A stretch of 64,000 nucleotides of DNA from Chitinophaga sp. CF118 (lineage in GTDB: Bacteria; Bacteroidota; Bacteroidia; Chitinophagales; Chitinophagaceae). Below the pieces are notes generated by a model. The model searched no databases, had not been told where the DNA came from, and saw only the letters and a list, made by a program, of their open reading frames with translations. Position 1 is the first letter of the stretch; every line of letters starts with the position of its first letter. The stretch is taken from the NCBI RefSeq assembly GCF_900112615.1, contig NZ_FOMK01000012.1:124001-188000 (forward strand), written 5' to 3'. Positions 35,973 to 44,374 of this stretch are shown here, piece by piece. The position numbers and the translations under genes are program-made.

Positions 35973-37172
35973 TTACAGCTTAATACTCTCTGCTATTATT
36001 TTTTTTTCCTGAACTGCAGGCTTCCTGCTTCCATGCAGGTAATATCCAATAAAAGTGTATCGTACAAACCATTGGTAGGTAGCCAGTGATATAATAACAG
36101 GTAAAATGAAGCTGATTAATGGTTTCAGTGGTCCCCACAGAGAAGTACTGCCAAGCCAGATCTGTACTGCATCTACAATTGCTACATGCACAAGGTATGC
36201 CCAGTAAGAAGAATCAGACAGATATCGCATAACAGGAGATTCTGCGTTTACAAACCGAAGGAAAATACCCAGTAATCCTAATACGAGCGTTACGGTTGTA
36301 ACGGACATTAATACTTTTATCATCCAGTCTTCTTGTATATAATTGCTTCCAACGGCTGGGAAGTAGGCAAAAGAATATACAATTGCTGCACAAAAAATGC
36401 CTATAGTCATAAAAAGCGTTCCCCGTCTTTTTAACATAGGGAAGTATTTGGGCATATTACCGTGCAATACCCATCCTGCATAAACGAACAGGCCGTAATA
36501 CAAGATATAAGCTATCCTGGGTCTGAGCCCGGGTGTATATTGTATATAAGGTGAGTCGAACAGCTGTAGTGTCAGGAATGACAGGATAATGAGTAGTGGT
36601 GCCGCCAGTGCTGGATTCACTCCCAGCAACAGAATGCGGGCAGTTAGTGTATTTTTCTTCATCAAAGGTCTACGCCAATTCAGAATAAAGATCCCTATCA
36701 CATAAAATAGTGACAGGTAATAGAGGAACCATAGATGTAGCGGCCCTCTCCAGATGAAAATATCGTGTATTATGGTGAGCAGATCGTTTATTGTAAAATG
36801 AGAGCCTCCTGCAGTAACGGAATTAAATACACCTGGCAGGTAGGTGAGGGGTAATATCGTGAACAGACCTATTATAAAGGGGAGAAGGATCCGTTGCGTC
36901 CGGTGTTTGATAAACGAAGCTACGCCTACGCGATAGTAGAGCAGGCGAAAGAAGAACCCTGCGATCAGGTAAAACAATTGCATCCGGAAAGTGTGGATGA
37001 AAAAGAAGATCAGGTCGAAAGCGTTGTTATGATACAATGGATCCTGGTACATTTCTTCAAAGGGCCTAACGGTATAAGCCATTACTGCATGTAATAAAAT
37101 ACCAAGAAACATGGCAAGAGCTCTTAACGCATCCATGCTGGAAATACGGGTTGTATTGGCTGATGCTGGCAT
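35973..37172 (-). CDS. acyltransferase 3 family membrane protein, copy C
   Basis: 399 residues with about ten helices. The start region 'MDALRALAMFLGILLHAVMA' has the Arg...His pair of Acyl_transf_3 and is close in style to glucan-modifying (OpgC/MdoC-like) members; 'HTFRMQLFYLIAGFFFRLL' is the second block. It begins 14 nt after the GT2 gene and is probably co-transcribed with it. The next gene on the strand is preceded by 254 bp of AT-rich DNA, although it starts the other giant esterase protein's upstream region. A role in succinylating or acetylating the EPS is likely; specificity is unknown. Confidence 0.86.
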   Translation of the reverse strand: MPASANTTRISSMDALRALAMFLGILLHAVMAYTVRPFEEMYQDPLYHNNAFDLIFFFIHTFRMQLFYLIAGFFFRLLYYRVGVASFIKHRTQRILLPFIIGLFTILPLTYLPGVFNSVTAGGSHFTINDLLTIIHDIFIWRGPLHLWFLYYLSLFYVIGIFILNWRRPLMKKNTLTARILLLGVNPALAAPLLIILSFLTLQLFDSPYIQYTPGLRPRIAYILYYGLFVYAGWVLHGNMPKYFPMLKRRGTLFMTIGIFCAAIVYSFAYFPAVGSNYIQEDWMIKVLMSVTTVTLVLGLLGIFLRFVNAESPVMRYLSDSSYWAYLVHVAIVDAVQIWLGSTSLWGPLKPLISFILPVIISLATYQWFVRYTFIGYYLHGSRKPAVQEKKIIAESIKL

Positions 37173-37186
37173 GAGTAAAATTTAGA

Positions 37187-38374
37187 TCATATATTAATAT
37201 AGGTTACTTCCCGATGTGCTTTTTCCCACACGGAGGACTGTTGTTTTCTGATGTACTTGAAAAAACCTTCATATATCGCTACGTTCATGAAGGTGAAGTA
37301 AAAAGGTATATAGCAGGGTTTGAACTTTATATTTTTAGATGCAAGGAACCATCCTGCCAGTGCCAGCAGGTAAAAGATTACCTGTGCAAAGAGAATGGAG
37401 GTATAAAACCAGCCAGCCTGGAAGTAAGTGAGCACTGCTGCTGACAGCAACAACAGAGAAAGGCTTAGTGGGCTTAATGTCCAGCGTAATACCCGGTGTG
37501 AGATGTATTGAAATGACAGCAGGGGATAACGGAAAATATTCAACAGATTTTTAAGCATCACGATTGACTGAAATCCGCCAGCGCTGATCCTTACTTTCCG
37601 TTTATGTTCTTCTTTAATATCCATAGAGGGGGCTTCCATTGCATATGCGTCTGGCGCATAAGCTATGCGGTATCCCATCTGGTTCACCCGCAGTGAAATA
37701 ATGAAGTCGTCCAGTATTACGGATGTATCTACAGGAGAGAACAGGCTGGTACGTATGGAAAATAATTCTCCTGCGGCACCTACTACGGTATAAAAGGCCG
37801 CATCCAGTTTTTTCAACAGGGATTCATATTTCCAGTAAATGCCTTCTGTGGCTGCTGCGGTGTTACCATCCTGCATTAATACCTTCTTTTCCCCGGCAAC
37901 TCCTCCTGTTTTTTCATCGCGGTAATGTTTTACTATATTCTTTACTGCCGACACATTTAATAATGTATTGGCATCGCAGAAGATCACGAAAGGAGTAGTA
38001 ACTATCTTCATTGCACGATTAATCGCAGCCGTTTTCCCTTTTCTCTCATATTCATGCAGGGAAATAATACGGGGATATCTGCGCACTATATTTTCAGTAT
38101 CATCTGAAGACCCATCTGTAATAAATATAATATCAAGCTTATGTTCCGGATAATCCAATGCAAGTGTATTGTTGATCTTTTGTTCTATAAAAGCTTCTTC
38201 ATTATAGGCTGCAATAATGAGGGTAACAGAGGGTTCAAACTCAGTACTGTCATGAGTTTCAGGCTGCAAAATGCGTTTTAAACGCACCAGCAGGGCTAAC
38301 AGCAAACCATACCCGAAATAGTTATAAAACAGGATGCTAAGACTGATAAAAAATATAGATTTCATTAATAACAT
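37187..38374 (-). CDS. GT2 family glycosyltransferase, membrane-anchored
   Basis: 395 residues: an N-terminal TM helix, a GT-A catalytic domain and three TM helices near the C-terminus, as in processive-type GT2 enzymes. 'VTLIIAAYNEEAFIEQKI' opens the nucleotide-binding fold, 'FITDGSSDDT' and 'FCDANTLLN' give the Asp motifs, and 'HKRKVRISAGGFQ' replaces the QxxRW block. An ATG three codons in (38365) is an alternative start. It is the first gene of a minus-strand pair with acyltransferase C, divergent from the receiver gene, with a TAAGTTTG box upstream. Confidence 0.85.
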   Translation of the reverse strand: MLLMKSIFFISLSILFYNYFGYGLLLALLVRLKRILQPETHDSTEFEPSVTLIIAAYNEEAFIEQKINNTLALDYPEHKLDIIFITDGSSDDTENIVRRYPRIISLHEYERKGKTAAINRAMKIVTTPFVIFCDANTLLNVSAVKNIVKHYRDEKTGGVAGEKKVLMQDGNTAAATEGIYWKYESLLKKLDAAFYTVVGAAGELFSIRTSLFSPVDTSVILDDFIISLRVNQMGYRIAYAPDAYAMEAPSMDIKEEHKRKVRISAGGFQSIVMLKNLLNIFRYPLLSFQYISHRVLRWTLSPLSLSLLLLSAAVLTYFQAGWFYTSILFAQVIFYLLALAGWFLASKNIKFKPCYIPFYFTFMNVAIYEGFFKYIRKQQSSVWEKAHREVTYINI

Positions 38375-38908
38375 AAGCTAGTGGGGTAAGTAGTATAATG
38401 CAAACTTAAATAAGAAATATCACTGTGTACGTTAATAAGGGCACATAAAACCATAAATATTTATCGTTCACTCTGTAATTTACCCCGTTTACGAAGAAAT
38501 CCTGACCATTTACCAGATTGCTGATATTAAAAAATAATAATTACTATACTTTCACCTTGGATTTAGAATAAAAACCACCAAAGTTAATTAGGGACTCAGG
38601 AAAAAATCTTTCAGATATTTTTCTTGTACTATTCAGGAATAATAAATATTTTTACCTTGAATTTAGTTGCGCCTACCAATAATTATTACCATCTCCTCTG
38701 AAATTCACAGCTAATCCAATTTGTCCTGAAAGAACTTATGTCGCAGTATATGCGTGTTTGCGCAATTGCTGAGACGGCGTTTATACTGGGAATAATTTTA
38801 CACTACCTTATCCTCCTGGAAGATCGAGAAAAACCATTTACCCCAATCTGTAGCGTTTGGTTACGGCAGGGGAGTGATGGATCTTTTATTTTGTAAACCG
38901 GAGATTAA
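38375..38908. other. 533-bp divergent intergenic region with a 100-bp-spaced direct repeat
   Basis: This gap separates the two oppositely directed halves of the EPS locus and must contain both promoters. It holds a direct repeat: TTTCACCTTGGATTTAG at 38550-38566 and TTTTACCTTGAATTTAG at 38650-38666, exactly 100 bp apart. No gene was found in it. Confidence 0.55.
38401..38408 (-). promoter_or_regulatory. candidate -7 box for the GT2 gene
   Basis: CAAACTTA on the plus strand reads TAAGTTTG on the minus strand, an exact TAnnTTTG, 27 nt before the start codon. No matching -33 TTG was seen. Confidence 0.35.
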
Positions 38909-39298
38909 ATGAAGAAGAAGACAATTTTAGTAGTGGATGATAGCGCCCCAATGAGGATCTTACTGGAAGCAATGCTAGGCCATAAATATAAGGTCTTTGC
39001 TGCTACAGATGGATTGGTGGCTACCATGTGGTTATCTAACGGAAATATGCCAGACATGATTATTACAGATATTCAGATGCCGAATATTGACGGATGGCAA
39101 CTAACAAAGAATTTATCCGGGAATGCATTATACAGCGATATACCTGTTATAGTACTGACTGGTATGGACCTGAATGGCAATGTACCATTATATCCAAATG
39201 TAGCAAGAGTTATGAATAAACCGTTTGATCCTGTAAGGCTGATCGAGATTGTAGATCATTATCTGCACGCAAGAGAGTCTGTAAGTATTGCAGGGTAA
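38909..39298 (+). CDS. stand-alone response regulator receiver (CheY-like)
   Basis: 129 residues forming a single receiver domain. The acidic pair is Asp10-Asp11, the phospho-acceptor Asp54 sits in 'IITDIQMP', Thr84 in 'VLTGMD' and Lys104 in 'MNKPFDP', so it should be phosphorylatable. There is no output domain; it must act through protein contact. It lies 61 nt before the priming sugar-transferase gene, whose N-terminus is a receiver-like domain lacking these residues. A control role over EPS initiation is an attractive inference. No histidine kinase gene is in the window. Confidence 0.9.
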   Translation: MKKKTILVVDDSAPMRILLEAMLGHKYKVFAATDGLVATMWLSNGNMPDMIITDIQMPNIDGWQLTKNLSGNALYSDIPVIVLTGMDLNGNVPLYPNVARVMNKPFDPVRLIEIVDHYLHARESVSIAG

Positions 39299-39359
39299 AC
39301 GTCCCCCTTGAGTTTATGTAACCATTGTTACGTACATCAATTAAGTAAACCGAACACAT

Positions 39360-40493
39360 ATGATATCACATTTACCCCTAAACTTGCCAAAAGAGAGGAA
39401 GAAACCCGAAATGAAAGTAATTTCGTTGTCTTCCTGTGCCGTTAAGCGATATAAATTATGTATCGGGAACGAACCTTACTTTGACTGGCTTGCTAAAGAA
39501 TCAGATGAGTATATCTTTATACTAAAAGATGTTGCATTATCCAAAAATGTACTAAGGGAACAGTTATATAATGGAGTTACCCCAACTTATATCATATTCA
39601 GTGTTGATCAACGTTTGTCCGGCCTCAAAGAATTTAAGAGATTTCTTCGTTCAAGTGCTTTACTGGAACAGGTACCACTGTTTGTTTACACCGATGATAT
39701 TACAGCCGAAATTAAACAACGCTTGTGTAAAATAGGCGGAATTGATGATATTATCACTCAGGCTACTCCTAAAGATGTTTTTGAAGAAAAGCTGAAGATA
39801 GCCAAAAGCATCCGTGAAATGTCCCGTGCTGCCAGTACAAAAAAAGGCCGTGTTTACAGACCTGGTCATTATATCAACCACTCTTTCAAGCGTACACTGG
39901 ATATTTCCTTAGCAGGAACGGCTTTGTTATTACTGAGTCCATTATTCGCCATTATTGCAATAATGATCAAACTGGGCTCCCAGGGTCCGGTATTTTATAT
40001 TTCACATCGTGCAGGTACCCGTTACAGAATTTTTAAGTTTTACAAGTTCCGGACTATGATAGTGGATGCTGATAAACAGGTAGCAGAGATGACACACCTG
40101 AATCAGTATGATGCGAATGCTTCCGGTCCTGTATTCTTCAAAGTGACGGATGATCCAAGGGTTACCAGACTGGGTTCATTTCTCAGGAATACAAGCCTGG
40201 ATGAAATTCCTCAGCTGTTTAATGTCATCCTGGGAGATATGTCGCTGGTAGGTAACCGTCCGCTGCCTTTGTATGAAGCTGCTACCCTGACGACTGATGA
40301 TTTTGCCGGCCGGTTTATGGCTCCTGCAGGCATCACCGGACTTTGGCAGATCAAAAAAAGAGGCAATAAAGATATGAGTGTAAAGGAAAGAATAAGTCTT
40401 GATATTGATTACGCCGAAAAACATAGCATACTCTATGATATTTGGATACTGGCCAATACACCGGGTGCTATGCGACAAAAGAATAATGTATAA
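39360..40493 (+). CDS. EPS-priming sugar-phosphate transferase with degenerate receiver-like N-terminus
   Basis: 377 residues from the first ATG; a second ATG at 39411 has a purine-rich GAGGAAG upstream and may be the true start (360 residues). Residues ~165-377 are a complete bacterial sugar transferase (PF02397 type): one TM 'TALLLLSPLFAIIAIMIKL', 'FYKFRTMIVDAD', 'TSLDEIPQLFNVILGDMSLV', 'GNRPLP' and 'ITGLWQI'. It should move a sugar-1-phosphate onto undecaprenyl phosphate and so begin the repeat unit. The N-terminal ~130 residues follow a CheY fold ('TYIIFSVDQ', 'VPLFVYTDD', 'GGIDDIIT') but have Ser where the phospho-Asp belongs and no conserved Lys. The usual multi-TM N-terminus of WbaP/WcaJ enzymes is absent. 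Confidence 0.88.
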   Translation: MISHLPLNLPKERKKPEMKVISLSSCAVKRYKLCIGNEPYFDWLAKESDEYIFILKDVALSKNVLREQLYNGVTPTYIIFSVDQRLSGLKEFKRFLRSSALLEQVPLFVYTDDITAEIKQRLCKIGGIDDIITQATPKDVFEEKLKIAKSIREMSRAASTKKGRVYRPGHYINHSFKRTLDISLAGTALLLLSPLFAIIAIMIKLGSQGPVFYISHRAGTRYRIFKFYKFRTMIVDADKQVAEMTHLNQYDANASGPVFFKVTDDPRVTRLGSFLRNTSLDEIPQLFNVILGDMSLVGNRPLPLYEAATLTTDDFAGRFMAPAGITGLWQIKKRGNKDMSVKERISLDIDYAEKHSILYDIWILANTPGAMRQKNNV

Positions 40494-40516
40494 ATTTTAA
40501 TACCACCGGATACGAT

Positions 40517-41428
40517 ATGAGTTTCAAGAACCGAACACCATTGGTGTCTATTATTGCCCTAAACTATAACCAGACAACTGTTACGTGCGAATTCCTGGAG
40601 TCTACAAAGAAGTTAACCTACAGCAACTTTGAAACAATTGTTGTTGATAACGGTTCTGCTGTAGATCCCACCCAACAGATCAATGCGGGTAATTACCCGA
40701 ATGTAAAGCTGTTCCTTAGTCCTGTTAATCTTGGTTTTACAGGGGGGAACAACCTGGGGATAGAACATGCAAAGGGAGATTTTATTTTTATTGTGAACAA
40801 TGATACGGAGGTTACACCAGACCTGCTAACACATCTGTTAAATCCTTTCTTTGAGGATGCTTCTATAGGTGTTGTATGCCCCAAAATCCGTTTCTATCAT
40901 CATTCAAATGTGATTCAGTATGCTGGCTTTCACAAAATGAACCTGCTTACCGGTCGTACCTGGGCTGTAGGCAGCAAGGAAGAGGACAAAGGACAACATG
41001 ATGTTTCCGGGCCTACCTGGTGTGCTCATGGTGCAGCTATGATGGTAAAACGTGAAGTTATTGAGAAAGTAGGCCGGTTTGCTGATAAATTCTTTATCTA
41101 TTACGAAGAATCTGACTGGTCTGCACGCATTTTACGTGCAGGGTATAAGATCTATTATAATTCAGATGGACTCATTTTCCATAAAGAGTCTATCACAATG
41201 GGGAAAGAGAGTCCTGTGAAAGCATATTATCATACACGCAACCGGATTCTGTATATGCGCAGGAATTCGAATAAACTGCAACTGACTGCTTTCCTGTTCT
41301 TCTTTAGTTTCCTCACTTTCCCTAAAGCTGTCTGCACATATGCACTAAAAGGGCAGTTCAAACATTTAAAATCATTTATTAGGGGAACTTTCTGGAATCT
41401 GACAACTTCAAGTTATTCACCTGTTTAA
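40517..41428 (+). CDS. GT2 family glycosyltransferase (rhamnosyltransferase-like)
   Basis: 303 residues with a GT-A domain: 'PLVSIIALNYNQTTVTCEFL' at the start, 'TIVVDNGSAVDP', 'FTGGNNLGIEHAKGDFIFIV' and the metal-binding 'NNDTEV'; 'YYEESDWSARILRAGYKI' is the acceptor/catalytic block of WbbL-like enzymes. The C-terminus has a weak hydrophobic stretch ('LTAFLFFFSFLTFPKAVCTY'). It follows the priming transferase by 23 nt in a six-gene plus-strand operon and should add a sugar to the lipid-linked unit. Rhamnose as donor is only suggested by resemblance. Confidence 0.87.
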   Translation: MSFKNRTPLVSIIALNYNQTTVTCEFLESTKKLTYSNFETIVVDNGSAVDPTQQINAGNYPNVKLFLSPVNLGFTGGNNLGIEHAKGDFIFIVNNDTEVTPDLLTHLLNPFFEDASIGVVCPKIRFYHHSNVIQYAGFHKMNLLTGRTWAVGSKEEDKGQHDVSGPTWCAHGAAMMVKREVIEKVGRFADKFFIYYEESDWSARILRAGYKIYYNSDGLIFHKESITMGKESPVKAYYHTRNRILYMRRNSNKLQLTAFLFFFSFLTFPKAVCTYALKGQFKHLKSFIRGTFWNLTTSSYSPV

Positions 41429-41439
41429 ATCATATAACT

Positions 41440-42465
41440 ATGACAAAAATTACATCACTCGTTACCGGCGGAGCCGGATTTATTGGCTCTCATGTTGTGA
41501 AACACTGCCTGGCACTGGGACATGAAGTAATTGTGCTGGACGACCTGAGCGGCGGATTTGAAGATCATATTCCTGCAGGTGCAATATTTGTACAGGGGTC
41601 TGTGTCTGATGAGAACCTGGTAACCGCCCTGTTCGAAGAATATAACTTTGACTATGTATATCATCTTGCCGCTTATGCTGCAGAGGGTTTATCTCACTTT
41701 ATCCGCCGCTTTAATTATAACAATAACCTGATTGGTAGTATTAACCTGATCAATGAGTCAATAAAGCATAAGATAAAATGTTTCGTATTCACTTCTTCCA
41801 TCGCAGTATATGGTGCCGGTCAGTTGCCAATGCGTGAAGAAATGGTACCTATGCCGGAAGATCCGTATGGCGTATCCAAATATGCAGTAGAACTGGATCT
41901 GAAAGCTGCACATGAAATGTTTGGTTTGAACTATGTAGTGTTCCGTCCGCATAATGTATATGGCGAAAACCAGAACATAGGTGATAAATACCGTAACGTA
42001 ATCGGGATCTTCATGAACCAGATCATGCAGGGACAGCCACTGACCATCTTTGGTGATGGCGAACAGACAAGGGCATTCAGTTATATCGATGATGTAGCTA
42101 TTCCTATTACTAACAGCGTGAATATTCCTGAGGCTTACAACCAGGTATTCAATATCGGTGCAGACAAACCTTATACCGTTAATGAACTGGTGAAAGTAGT
42201 AGGTGAATGCTTCGGCGTGCAACCAGATGTCACTCATCTGCAGGCCCGTAATGAAGTTATGCATGCTTACTCCGATCATACGAAAGCACATAGCATTTTT
42301 GGTAAAGGCAGTGGCGTAAGCTTACTGGATGGTATCAAAGTGATGGCTGCATGGGCAGAAAAGGTAGGCGCCCGCAAGAGTAAAGAATTTGAAAACATAG
42401 AGATCTACGAAAAATTGCCGCAGGGTTGGGAAAAGAAGGCTCAGCCTGAAATAATCCCCGCATAA
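41440..42465 (+). CDS. NAD-dependent sugar epimerase/dehydratase (GalE-like SDR)
   Basis: 341 residues. The extended-SDR signatures are 'TGGAGFIGSH' (Rossmann Gly motif, ~9-18), 'YHLAAYAAEG', 'FVFTSSIAVYG' and the catalytic 'YGVSK'; 'RPHNVYGENQ' and 'FGDGEQTRAFSYIDDVA' are typical of nucleotide-sugar epimerases. It probably supplies an epimerised UDP- or dTDP-sugar to the neighbouring transferases. The stop overlaps the next start by one base (TAATG). Whether it is a UDP-glucose, UDP-GlcNAc or uronate 4-epimerase cannot be decided here. Confidence 0.88.
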   Translation: MTKITSLVTGGAGFIGSHVVKHCLALGHEVIVLDDLSGGFEDHIPAGAIFVQGSVSDENLVTALFEEYNFDYVYHLAAYAAEGLSHFIRRFNYNNNLIGSINLINESIKHKIKCFVFTSSIAVYGAGQLPMREEMVPMPEDPYGVSKYAVELDLKAAHEMFGLNYVVFRPHNVYGENQNIGDKYRNVIGIFMNQIMQGQPLTIFGDGEQTRAFSYIDDVAIPITNSVNIPEAYNQVFNIGADKPYTVNELVKVVGECFGVQPDVTHLQARNEVMHAYSDHTKAHSIFGKGSGVSLLDGIKVMAAWAEKVGARKSKEFENIEIYEKLPQGWEKKAQPEIIPA

Positions 42466-43598
42466 TGCGTAATAAAAAGAAAATAAAGGTATTGCAGGCC
42501 ATCCGCCAGGGTTTGGTGGGTGGCGGCGAATCTCATGTACTGAGCCTGGTAAACGCACTGGATAAAAACCAGTTCGAACCGGTGGTACTGTCTTTTACAG
42601 ATGGTCCCATGATCACGCGCTTACAGGAAATGGGAATCCGCCATTATGTAATACCATCTCTTAAAGCATTTGATGTATCATGCTGGATGCAGGTAAGATC
42701 ACTGATCCGGGAAGAGGAGATAGACATTGTACATGCGCACGGATCACGTGCTGCCAGCAATCTCTTCCTTCCTGCAAAATTAAGTGGTCGTCCTTTGCTC
42801 TATACAATTCATGGCTGGTCATTTCACGACGACCAGCCTTGTGTACAAAAGCAATTGAGGGTATGGTCGGAAATGTTGCTCACCAAAGGTACCCGGGCTA
42901 ATATTTCAGTATCGGCTTCCAACAGGGAAACCGGTGTGAAACATTTTTCAGGTTTCAGATCTACCGTCATTAATAATGGTATTGACCTGCAGCGCTTCAA
43001 CCCGGATGCAACACATACAGATGTACGAAAGGAACTAAACATTCCTTCTCATCATACTGTTGTAGGATATATCGCGAGGATTACCGCGCAGAAAGATCCG
43101 ATCACACTGGTACATGCATTTAAGGCAGTACTGGACCAGCACAGAGATATTACTTTACTGGTAGTGGGTGAAGGCGATATGCAGGAAGAGATGATGCAAA
43201 CGGCAAAGTTACAGGGGATAACAGATAATATTGTTTTCCTTCCTTTCCGTGCTGATGTGCCCGATCTGTTACAGGCTATTGATATTTACTGCTTGCCTTC
43301 TCTCTGGGAAGGTTTGCCTATTGGACTACTGGAAGCAATGGCGATGCGTAAAGCTGTTATTGTGACTGCTGTAGATGGCTCCAAAGAAATTGTTGCCGAT
43401 GAGCAGAACGGTTTGCTGGTGCCCGCCAGGAATCCGGCTCACCTGGCAGCAGCGATTGTACGACTGCATACAGATAAACTACTGCAAAAAAAATTACAAC
43501 TGGCGGCAGCCGAAACCGTCAACCGGCATTATTGTGTACAGGGCATGACCAGACAAGTGGAAACGCTGTATCAGGACGTGCTCGATCATAAAAATTAA
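42465..43598 (+). CDS. GT4 family glycosyltransferase
   Basis: 377 residues, GT-B fold. 'RQGLVGGGESHVLSLVNAL' near the N-terminus, 'IVHAHGSRAASNLFLPAKL', 'GYIARITAQKDPITLVHAF' and the EX7E retaining motif 'EGLPIGLLEAMAM' (with 'CLPSLW' before it) are clear GT4 marks. It is cytoplasmic and adds one sugar of the repeat unit. Translation is coupled to the epimerase gene by a one-base overlap, and the methyltransferase follows after 2 nt. Confidence 0.9.
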   Translation: MRNKKKIKVLQAIRQGLVGGGESHVLSLVNALDKNQFEPVVLSFTDGPMITRLQEMGIRHYVIPSLKAFDVSCWMQVRSLIREEEIDIVHAHGSRAASNLFLPAKLSGRPLLYTIHGWSFHDDQPCVQKQLRVWSEMLLTKGTRANISVSASNRETGVKHFSGFRSTVINNGIDLQRFNPDATHTDVRKELNIPSHHTVVGYIARITAQKDPITLVHAFKAVLDQHRDITLLVVGEGDMQEEMMQTAKLQGITDNIVFLPFRADVPDLLQAIDIYCLPSLWEGLPIGLLEAMAMRKAVIVTAVDGSKEIVADEQNGLLVPARNPAHLAAAIVRLHTDKLLQKKLQLAAAETVNRHYCVQGMTRQVETLYQDVLDHKN

Positions 43599-43600
43599 TA

Positions 43601-44374
43601 ATGGCAACTACACCTACTTTAACATACGAATACGACCGGATAGCTGACCGGAAACGACTGGATTTTATCAGTGACGCTATCAGCAGCAAAGCACAATCCA
43701 ATGCTAAAATACTGGATGTGGGTTGTGGGAATGGTGTTATCAGCCGCCATCTTGGTAAACTCGGTTTTAATGTACTTGGTATCGATGTAAGCGAACAAAC
43801 TATTGCACGCGCTCATGAACTGAATACATTGCCTAATGTATTTTTTGAAGTGATCAGTGCTGAACAGCTGGTTGCACAAGGAGATACATTTGATGCTATC
43901 ATCTGCAGCGAAGTACTCGAACATTTAGATAATCCGTCTTCACTCCTCAAAGTATTATATCAATCTCTCAAACCGGATGGTCTCCTGATCGTAACAGTGC
44001 CCAATGGCAGCGGTCCGCGCGAACTGTTTGTGACCCGCCCTGTATTGAAAATGCGGAGGAGTAACAACTGGGCATGGAAGCTGATCGTGAAAGTAAAAAC
44101 GCTATTGGGATATAGTGGTACCACTGTACAATCTGCTGCTGATAACCTGGATCATATCCAGTTCTTCAAAAAATCGGACCTGGAAATATTATCGTCTGAA
44201 AATAATTTCAGGATAGTACGTTTTGGGAAAGCGAATTTTATAGAGGATGTGTTTCCTTTTTCTTTCGTGGCCAAAAAGATCCGAGGTTTGCAATGGCTTG
44301 ACTGCAAAATTGCAGATGCTCTGCCATACCGGTTCACGGGAGGATTCTTTTCAGTTTGGGTAAAAGCAAAATGA
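43601..44374 (+). CDS. SAM-dependent class I methyltransferase
   Basis: 257 residues with the methyltransferase motif I 'ILDVGCGNGVISRHLG' (about 39-54), motif II 'VLGIDVSEQTIARA', 'FDAIICSEVLEHLDNPS' and 'GLLIVTVPNGSG'. This is the UbiE/Methyltransf_11-12 type. Within the EPS operon it may O-methylate a sugar or the non-reducing end and so affect chain ending. That is inference. Its stop overlaps the start of the last glycosyltransferase as ATGA. Confidence 0.85.
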   Translation: MATTPTLTYEYDRIADRKRLDFISDAISSKAQSNAKILDVGCGNGVISRHLGKLGFNVLGIDVSEQTIARAHELNTLPNVFFEVISAEQLVAQGDTFDAIICSEVLEHLDNPSSLLKVLYQSLKPDGLLIVTVPNGSGPRELFVTRPVLKMRRSNNWAWKLIVKVKTLLGYSGTTVQSAADNLDHIQFFKKSDLEILSSENNFRIVRFGKANFIEDVFPFSFVAKKIRGLQWLDCKIADALPYRFTGGFFSVWVKAK

